Below are positions 58,763 through 64,000 of a DNA stretch of 64,000 nucleotides, one piece after another; the stretch's first letter is position 1, and each line of letters begins with the position of its first letter. The stretch is taken from the NCBI GenBank assembly GCA_963776375.1, contig CAVZMF010000001.1, positions 62,001 to 126,000 of the forward strand, given 5' to 3'. A program made the translations under genes and the position numbers. This DNA is from PALSA-612 sp963776375. GTDB lineage: Bacteria; Actinomycetota; Thermoleophilia; Gaiellales; Gaiellaceae. The notes under the pieces are model-generated. The model saw only the letters and a list, made by a program, of their open reading frames with translations, ran no database searches and was not told the DNA's origin.

Positions 58763-60456
58763 GCGCGGCGACCAGGCCGTGGCTCGCGTTCTACGGCGAC
58801 GTGCCGCACACGCTCGAGTACCCCGACGTCACGATGTACGAGGCGGTGGCGGCGACGGCCGGCCGTTTCCCGGCGCGGTCGGCGTTCGACTTCCTCGGCC
58901 GGACACGGACCTACGGGCAGCTCCTGCGGGCGATCGACCAGTGCGCGGACGCGCTCGCCGCCCACGGGCTCCGTGCCGGCGATCGGATCACGATCTCGAC
59001 GCCGACCTGCCCGCAGGGCGTGATCGCCTTCTACGCCGCCGCGAAGCTCGGAGCGATTCCGTCCATGATCCACCCGCTGTCGTCCGCAGCCGAGATCGAG
59101 GGCTACCTCAACCTCAGCGGCTCGCGCTTCGCATTGACGCTGGACATGTTCTACGCGCCGTTCGCCGAGGTCCGGGCATCGACGCCGCTGGAGACACTCG
59201 TCCTCACCCGCGTCTCCGACGAGCTCGACCGGCTGCAGGCGCTCGGCTTCTGGCTGACACGAGGCCGGAAGCTTCCCCGCGTCCCGAAGGGCGCCCAGGT
59301 CGTCTGGTGGTCGCAGCTGATGGGACGTGACTACCCGCCGGCAGCTCCGGCGCCGTCCAGCGCGGACGAGCTCGGCGCGCTCCTCTACTCGGGAGGGACG
59401 ACGGGCAAGCCGAAGGCGATCATGCTCTCTCATCGGAACATCGTCAGCGAGGGCGTCGAGGTAGCGGAGTGGGTCGGGCTGACGGAACGGGACGTGGTGC
59501 TCGCCGTGCTGCCGATCTTCCACGGCTTCGGGCTCGCGGTGCTGGTAAACGCGTCGCTGATGGCGGGAGCGAAGATCGTGATGGTGCCCGTGTTCAGCCC
59601 GGAGACGGTCGCGAAGCTCGTCAGGAAGAAGCGGCCGACGGTCATGGCCGGCGTGCCCACCCTGTACGAGGCGCTGACCCGTGACCCGAAGTTCCGGACT
59701 GCAGACCTCTCCTCGCTCCGGGCGGCGTTCTCGGGCGCCGACACGCTCCCGCGTCCCGTCAAGGAGGCCTTCGAGGCGCTCGTCGCCGAGCGTGGCGGCC
59801 GGGTCGAGCTGCTCGAAGGCTACGGCCTGACCGAGACCGTCTCGGCGATCATGTGCACACCGGTCGGCCAGTATCGGGAAGGCAGCCTCGGCGTCCCCTT
59901 CCCCGACACGCAGGCCGCCGTCTGCCGTGTCGACGGGCTCGAAGAGCTCCCGCCCGGGGAGGAAGGCGAGATCTGCCTCTCCGGCCCGCCCGTGATGATC
60001 GGCTACCTCGACAATCCCGAGGCGACCGCCGAGGCGCTCAAGCGGCACGGCGACGGCCGGATCTGGCTCCACACCGGCGACCTCGGCCACATGGACGAGG
60101 ACGGCTTCTTCTACTTCCGAGCGCGGCTGAAGCGGATGATCAAGTCGTCGGGATTCAACGTCTATCCGGCCGAGGTCGAGACCGTCCTCGAGCGGCACCC
60201 CGCCGTCGCCGATGCCTGCGTGATCGGCGTTCCCGACCCCCGGCAGGGCCAGCGCGTCGTCGCCCTGGTCAAGCTGCGCGATCCGGCACAGGCGGGCGAC
60301 GAGACGGCCGAGGAGCTCGTCGCCTACTGCCGCGGCGAGCTGATCAAGTGGTCGTGCCCGCGAGAGATCGTCTTCCGTACGGAGTTTCCGTTGACGAAGG
60401 TCGGGAAGATCGACTACCTCGCGCTCGAGCGCGAGGCGGCAGGCAACTCACCCTGA
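58759..60456 (+). CDS. Long-chain acyl-CoA synthetase / AMP-dependent ligase
   Basis: A 565-residue AMP-forming acyl-CoA ligase. The ATP loop is ALLYSGGTTGKPKAIMLSH near residue 211, followed by VLPIFHGFGLAVLVN, EGYGLTETVSAIMC near 354, WLHTGDLGHMDEDGFFYF near 435 and the C-terminal Lys in PLTKVGKIDYLALE near 545. It activates a carboxylic acid as acyl-AMP and transfers it to CoA. ATG 58759 overlaps the transporter stop. The 3' end overlaps the convergent acyltransferase gene by 43 bases. A link between acid import, activation and acyl transfer is plausible. Confidence 0.92.
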   Translation: MSAATRPWLAFYGDVPHTLEYPDVTMYEAVAATAGRFPARSAFDFLGRTRTYGQLLRAIDQCADALAAHGLRAGDRITISTPTCPQGVIAFYAAAKLGAIPSMIHPLSSAAEIEGYLNLSGSRFALTLDMFYAPFAEVRASTPLETLVLTRVSDELDRLQALGFWLTRGRKLPRVPKGAQVVWWSQLMGRDYPPAAPAPSSADELGALLYSGGTTGKPKAIMLSHRNIVSEGVEVAEWVGLTERDVVLAVLPIFHGFGLAVLVNASLMAGAKIVMVPVFSPETVAKLVRKKRPTVMAGVPTLYEALTRDPKFRTADLSSLRAAFSGADTLPRPVKEAFEALVAERGGRVELLEGYGLTETVSAIMCTPVGQYREGSLGVPFPDTQAAVCRVDGLEELPPGEEGEICLSGPPVMIGYLDNPEATAEALKRHGDGRIWLHTGDLGHMDEDGFFYFRARLKRMIKSSGFNVYPAEVETVLERHPAVADACVIGVPDPRQGQRVVALVKLRDPAQAGDETAEELVAYCRGELIKWSCPREIVFRTEFPLTKVGKIDYLALEREAAGNSP

Positions 60457-61070
60457 TCGGCTTCGGCGAGCGTCGCCTCCAGCGCCTGGATCGCGCTCCA
60501 CAACCGCCGGGTCGCCAGCTGGGCGGCCGTATGCGGCTCCTCGCCCGCGAGGTCGTCGAGCCTGATCGGCGGCGCGAAGGCGATCGACCACCGGTCGAGC
60601 CTGCGCGTCCGGTCGGTGCCGCGAACCGCCGCCGGCACGAGCGGGACGGGGGCGGCGAGCGCGGCGCGCGCGGCACCCGTGCGCGGGCGGTACACGTCCC
60701 CCGGTCGCCGGCGCGCCCCCTCGGGCATGATCACGACGGGATAGCCCTCTCTGGCCAGGTCAACGGCGCGTTCGACCGCACCGCTCGACGCCGGGAACGC
60801 ACCGAGCAGGCGAATCAGCGGTCCGAGCAGCCGGTGCGCGAACAGCTGCGGCTTGGCCATGTGCCGCAGCCAGCGGCGGGAGAGCGGGTACGCGAGCGCG
60901 ACCAGGTCGAAGCCCGAGAGATGGTTCGAGCAGAGGATGAATCCTCCGTGCGGAACGTGCTCCCGCCCCAGGACCCGGGGCCGGAACAGCACCCGGACGA
61001 GGCCCCGGGCCGTGAACGCGAGCGCCCGGTAGCGAAGCGGCGCCGGCACGTCCCGACCCGGCTCGGTCAC
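60414..61070 (-). CDS. plsC: 1-acylglycerol-3-phosphate acyltransferase-like protein (PlsC type)
   Basis: A 218-residue membrane-associated acyltransferase. The HX4D motif is in FILCSNHLSGFDLVALAY near residue 48, and the glycerol-phosphate motif reads VVIMPEGARRRPGDVY, near the usual EGTRS. It adds an acyl chain to a lysophospholipid or related acceptor. GTG 61070 overlaps the LarA-like stop (GTGA); it is the last gene of a three-gene minus-strand operon. It converges with the acyl-CoA synthetase, overlapping 43 bases. Confidence 0.85.
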   Translation of the reverse strand: MTEPGRDVPAPLRYRALAFTARGLVRVLFRPRVLGREHVPHGGFILCSNHLSGFDLVALAYPLSRRWLRHMAKPQLFAHRLLGPLIRLLGAFPASSGAVERAVDLAREGYPVVIMPEGARRRPGDVYRPRTGAARAALAAPVPLVPAAVRGTDRTRRLDRWSIAFAPPIRLDDLAGEEPHTAAQLATRRLWSAIQALEATLAEADQGELPAASRSSAR

Positions 61071-62389
61071 GCTGCTGCCTCCGGGTAGGTCGCGCCGCCG
61101 TCCGGGAAGACGGCGACAGTCGCCTTCTCGCCCACGATCGCCCGCGCCCGGGCGAGCGCTTCCTCGGGTGAGTCGACGAACTGTGCGAACGGCAGCCCCT
61201 GCCGGACCTCGGCGGGAATCGTAGGCGCGTACAGGAGGAGACGCGCGCGCCGCATCGCCTGCAGCGCAAAGTAGAGGAAGAACCGATCCTCCTCGCCCAT
61301 GCCGCGGAGAGGCATCCTCGGCACGACGCGCACGAGCAGCGGCGCCAGCAGCCGCAGCACCCGGGGCGGGAGCGATCTCTTCCGTCGAGCCAGGCCGACG
61401 ACGCCGACTCCTTCCTCGGCCCGCAGCAGGGCGATCAGCACACCGCCCCTGCGGACGGCACGGATCGTGTTCGCCAGGGACTTGAGGCCCTGCCGGAGAT
61501 CCTGGTCCATCGGGTGCGACGTCGTCAGCACCACGTCCACCGCCCCCGCGAACGGGACGGCGAAGATCGATCGGCTCGTGCGGACGCCGTCGCGGTGGGC
61601 CGCGACCGGATCTCCCGCGACGATGCGAACGACGTCCAGGTCTCCGTTGAGCACCGCGTCGACGATGAAGAGCGGAGGCCGGAGACGTGACGCCGCCTCC
61701 TCCAGATCGAGCCGCATCGGGCTCGCGTCGCAGGGGCGGCCGACGCCGTCGAACGTCTCCGGCGTGCAGTGCAGCGCGTGGTTGTGCCCGATCGTCTCGC
61801 GCCCGGCCACGCCGGGGACGATCATCTTCGCTCCTCCGCCGAAGCCCGCGATCACGTGCGGCTCGATGCAACCGACGCAGACGACGAGATCGGCCTCCGC
61901 GACCGTGCGGTTCAGAAGCACTCGCGTCCCCCGCGCCGTTCGGCCGAGCTCGACGAGACGCGCCGGGTCGTCGCAGTCGTGGTTCTCGAACGCGACCGTG
62001 TCGAAGACATCGGCTCCGACCCGGGCACGCACCTCCTCCGGCGTCATCGCTCGGTGGAGCCCCAGCGCCGTGACGACCGTCACGGCCTCCGGTCCGACGC
62101 CGCCCTCTTCGAGCTCGGACAGGACGGTCGGAAGCATTTCCGCCACCGGCGTCGGCCTGCTGTCGTCGTCGATGACGACCGCGACCCGCGCTCCCGGCTT
62201 CGCGAGATCGGCGAGCGGACGGGCGCCGATGGGCGAGCGGAGCGCGGAGCGGACCGCGGCGCCCACGTCGTCGACGGGCGCCGACGGCGCCGGAGTGAAG
62301 ATCCCCCGCAGGTCCCAGGTCGGGGGCAGCTCGAGCGCGAGCCGTCGCGCTCCCCACGTCAGTTGCACGGGGTCGGCGGCGATGCTCAT
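61067..62389 (-). CDS. larA: Lactate racemase (LarA/DUF2088) family protein
   Basis: A 440-residue protein of the nickel-pincer racemase family. VVIDDDSRPTPVAEMLPT opens the N-terminal domain; the cofactor region reads GCIEPHVIAGFGGGAKMIVP with GVAGRETIGHNHALH, carrying the conserved His, the Lys that holds the pincer nucleotide and a second His, and LGLHRAMTPEE gives another. LarA exchanges the C2 configuration of lactate or other 2-hydroxy acids. The cofactor genes larB, larC and larE are not in the window. ATG 62389 overlaps the upstream gene (ATGA), and its stop overlaps plsC. Confidence 0.85.
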   Translation of the reverse strand: MSIAADPVQLTWGARRLALELPPTWDLRGIFTPAPSAPVDDVGAAVRSALRSPIGARPLADLAKPGARVAVVIDDDSRPTPVAEMLPTVLSELEEGGVGPEAVTVVTALGLHRAMTPEEVRARVGADVFDTVAFENHDCDDPARLVELGRTARGTRVLLNRTVAEADLVVCVGCIEPHVIAGFGGGAKMIVPGVAGRETIGHNHALHCTPETFDGVGRPCDASPMRLDLEEAASRLRPPLFIVDAVLNGDLDVVRIVAGDPVAAHRDGVRTSRSIFAVPFAGAVDVVLTTSHPMDQDLRQGLKSLANTIRAVRRGGVLIALLRAEEGVGVVGLARRKRSLPPRVLRLLAPLLVRVVPRMPLRGMGEEDRFFLYFALQAMRRARLLLYAPTIPAEVRQGLPFAQFVDSPEEALARARAIVGEKATVAVFPDGGATYPEAAA

Positions 62390-63051
62390 CGCACGTCGCT
62401 GCCCTCGGCGGCCCGGGAGCGCCGCACGATCGCGACCAACGCCAGCGCCGCGAGGGTCGATCCGGCGAGCCCCAGGGCGAGGTCGCCGAGCGTATCCGTG
62501 TACGCCGTCGACAGCTCGCGTGAGTGCCGGATGAAGGTCACGTACTCCAGCAGCTCCCAGACGATCGCGGTCACGGCGCCGAAGCCCACGGCCAGCCCGA
62601 ACGTGACTGCGCTTCCGAAGGGACGGCGGATCAGGAGCATTCCGAAGCCGGCCGTGAGAAGTGCCCAGTTGACCAGATGGTTGGCGTCGTCCCACCACCA
62701 GATCGTGTCGTAGAGGTTCAGCGCGTTTCCGGCCGTGTCGATCAGGAAGGGGAGCGCGACAAGTATGTCGAGCTCGTACGGGAAGGGCACCGGGCGCCGT
62801 CTGTTCACGAACCACCAGCCCACGGGCACGACCACAATGGCCAACGGGTACGTGAGCGCCCGCCCGGCCATCGCCTTGCCGTGGAACTGGGGCAGGTCCG
62901 GACTGGCGACGGCGAAGAGGAGGAGCGCGATCAGGGCGGCCTTGACGGCCAGATCGACGGCGAGCGCCCAGCGACGCTCGGGCGGCCACCCGGCGCCGAA
63001 AACGGTGATCGCCGGCCGACGCACCGCGCGGACGTGCGGGTTTTCCAGCAT
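62386..63051 (-). CDS. DUF2238/YjdF-like membrane protein
   Basis: A 221-residue protein with about five or six helices. The central block IWWWDDANHLVNWALLTAGF and later AIVWELLEYVTFIRHS and AYTDTLGDLALGLAGS match the DUF2238 (YjdF) pattern of acidic and His residues in membrane helices. The role of the family is unknown. It leads the operon with LarA and PlsC by four-base overlaps, so its product may act with them at the membrane. Confidence 0.75.
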   Translation of the reverse strand: MLENPHVRAVRRPAITVFGAGWPPERRWALAVDLAVKAALIALLLFAVASPDLPQFHGKAMAGRALTYPLAIVVVPVGWWFVNRRRPVPFPYELDILVALPFLIDTAGNALNLYDTIWWWDDANHLVNWALLTAGFGMLLIRRPFGSAVTFGLAVGFGAVTAIVWELLEYVTFIRHSRELSTAYTDTLGDLALGLAGSTLAALALVAIVRRSRAAEGSDVR

Positions 63052-63183
63052 CGGTGGTTGCCGCCTCCTACGGCCTGCCGACTATCGCCGCCAACGGCGC
63101 GAAGAGCATCCGGGCGCGCGCTGACCGAGGGTGCCGCGATCTACTGATGCGGGCCGTCGCGCACACTGGCAGGCTGGGCAGCG

Positions 63184-63636
63184 ATGCCCACGGAGATCAA
63201 GACACATCGGTTCCCGGTCGGGGTTCGCTGGCTGAACGGCCGGGTCACCTGCGCCGCCGTGGACGGCAAGCCCGAGTTGACGGTGGCGACGCCGCCCGAG
63301 TTCCGGGGCGGAGTCGAAGGCGTCTGGAGCCCTGAGGATTTGCTCGTTGCTTCCGTCGCGACGTGTTTCACGGTCACGCTGGTCTCGATCGCGGAGCGGC
63401 GAGGTCTGCCGCTACGGGCGCTCGGCGTGCACGGCACGGGTGCGGTGACCCAGAGGCTCGACGGACGGTTCGGCTTCACCGAAATCGAGCTCGACGTCGT
63501 GGTTGCAACCGATCCAGGCTTCGAGTCGGAGGTGCAAGACGCCGCGGAGGCCGCGGAGCGTTCGTGCCTGGTCGCCGCATCACTCGACCTACCTGTCCGA
63601 GTCGCGGTCGACGTTCGGGCCGCAGCTGCGGCGTGA
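63184..63636 (+). CDS. OsmC-family peroxiredoxin-like protein
   Basis: A 150-residue OsmC/Ohr-type protein. The two cysteines of the family are present in LLVASVATCFTVTLVSIAER near residue 61 and AAERSCLVAASL near 128. Such proteins reduce organic hydroperoxides with thiols. It starts ATG 63184, is alone on the plus strand, and is divergent from the DUF2238 operon. A more distant OsmC subgroup of unknown activity is possible. Confidence 0.9.
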   Translation: MPTEIKTHRFPVGVRWLNGRVTCAAVDGKPELTVATPPEFRGGVEGVWSPEDLLVASVATCFTVTLVSIAERRGLPLRALGVHGTGAVTQRLDGRFGFTEIELDVVVATDPGFESEVQDAAEAAERSCLVAASLDLPVRVAVDVRAAAAA

Positions 63637-63671
63637 AGGAAGCGGCGAGGCCAAACTACCGAGGCCGTTGC

Positions 63672-64000
63672 TCACTTCTTGCGGTGATCGTCGTGTGCGA
63701 CGTAGTAGAGCGCGTGCGCGGCGTGAGCTTCGGCCTTGATGCGTGTCCGCACTACGGCCCCTCCGCCATCGGCCGCCCGCGCGCCGCGGCGGCCGTTCCC
63801 GCACCTTCTGCAGCTCTGCCTCGCGATCAGGTCTCGGTAGCGCTGGTAGCTCGCCTTCGGCACGCGCCGGAGGGTCTCGAAGTCGACGTAGACGATTCCG
63901 AATCGCTTCGAATACCCGAACGCCCACTCGAAGTTGTCGAGCAAGGACCAGAGGAAGTAGCCGTGGACCGGGACGCCGTGCTCGATCGCCCGAGCGATCG
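63672..64000 (-). CDS. Glycoside hydrolase family 1 beta-glucosidase, C-terminal end only
   Basis: The last 108 codons of a gene that begins beyond the window. AIEHGVPVHGYFLWSLLDNF, EWAFGYSKRFGIVYVDFET and RVPKASYQRYRDLIAR are the closing barrel strands of GH1 enzymes, with the Trp and Glu (FEWAFGY) that bind the sugar. The last 45 residues after LIARQ are Arg, Ala and Gly-rich with no family likeness, so the true stop may be lost or the frame changed there. Substrate is probably a beta-glucoside. Confidence 0.85.
   Translation of the reverse strand, partial: IARAIEHGVPVHGYFLWSLLDNFEWAFGYSKRFGIVYVDFETLRRVPKASYQRYRDLIARQSCRRCGNGRRGARAADGGGAVVRTRIKAEAHAAHALYYVAHDDHRKK

Noticed and set aside
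1..64000. CRISPR array, rRNA or tRNA genes, or a replication origin.
   Set aside because: No regularly spaced repeats, no rRNA-like or cloverleaf sequence and no DnaA-box cluster were noticed on reading both strands.

Overview
The window is high-GC, densely packed DNA with GTG starts, 1-4 bp gene overlaps, membrane-tethered SARP/BTAD regulators carrying extracellular beta-propellers, and a split GlxBCD-type glutamate synthase. This fits an actinomycete, most likely class Thermoleophilia (Gaiellales/Solirubrobacterales relatives). That placement rests on gene style only; there is no rRNA or other phylogenetic marker in the window.

Layout. 1-4 kb (minus): a GlnT-type glutamine synthetase-like gene followed by the three split glutamate-synthase parts (amidotransferase, GXGXG, FMN domain), an arrangement shared with N-methylglutamate (methylamine) clusters. 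4-5 kb: nitroreductase, orphan Phd/YefM antitoxin with a VapC stub. 5.1-13.8 kb: a cysteine-bearing winged-helix regulator divergent from a complete respiratory nitrate block narK-narG-narH-narJ-narI, then a small DUF6457 gene. 13.9-17.5 kb: HD-GYP/LuxR fusion, SnoaL-like protein, leaderless amide-type binding protein, small barrel protein. 17.5-23.5 kb (minus): exopolysaccharide O-acetylation set (AlgI-type MBOAT between two AlgJ/AlgX-like proteins), a sugar-type binding protein, and a PD40 propeller. 23.6-26.5 kb: a SARP-propeller regulator and a second paralogous binding protein.

26.5-41.4 kb is a mosaic region: remnants of an integrase, a HARE-HTH domain and a flavoprotein; a tight six-gene acyl-CoA operon (isochorismatase-like hydrolase, CaiB transferase, thiolase-like protein, DUF35, alanine-racemase-like protein, alpha/beta hydrolase); then four broken IS elements (two IS256-type, two IS110-type) with truncated host genes at their edges.

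41.5-50.3 kb: a 1043-residue fusion of class III adenylate cyclase, membrane helix, beta-propeller and family-5 peptide-binding protein; a Cds1-type cysteine desulfhydrase; a class II amidotransferase coupled to a tandem cyclic-nucleotide-binding protein with no DNA-binding domain; and TrpB2. 50.7-56 kb: secreted proteins (one Calx-beta) and a second SARP-propeller regulator with three tandem 11-bp repeats upstream. 56-64 kb: hydrolase, GPH-type transporter, acyl-CoA synthetase, then a minus-strand operon of DUF2238-like protein, LarA-like racemase and PlsC acyltransferase, an OsmC protein, and the end of a family 1 glycosidase.

Several genes carry single-base frameshifts. Those in ordinary chromosomal genes (glxB-like, narG three times, an algJ-like gene, a SnoaL-like gene) are all read as one extra base, which looks more like sequencing error than decay. 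The strongest candidates for undescribed biology are the cyclase-propeller-SBP fusion with its nearby cNMP receptor, and the repeated pairing of SARP-propeller regulators with direct repeats and orphan binding or secreted proteins.
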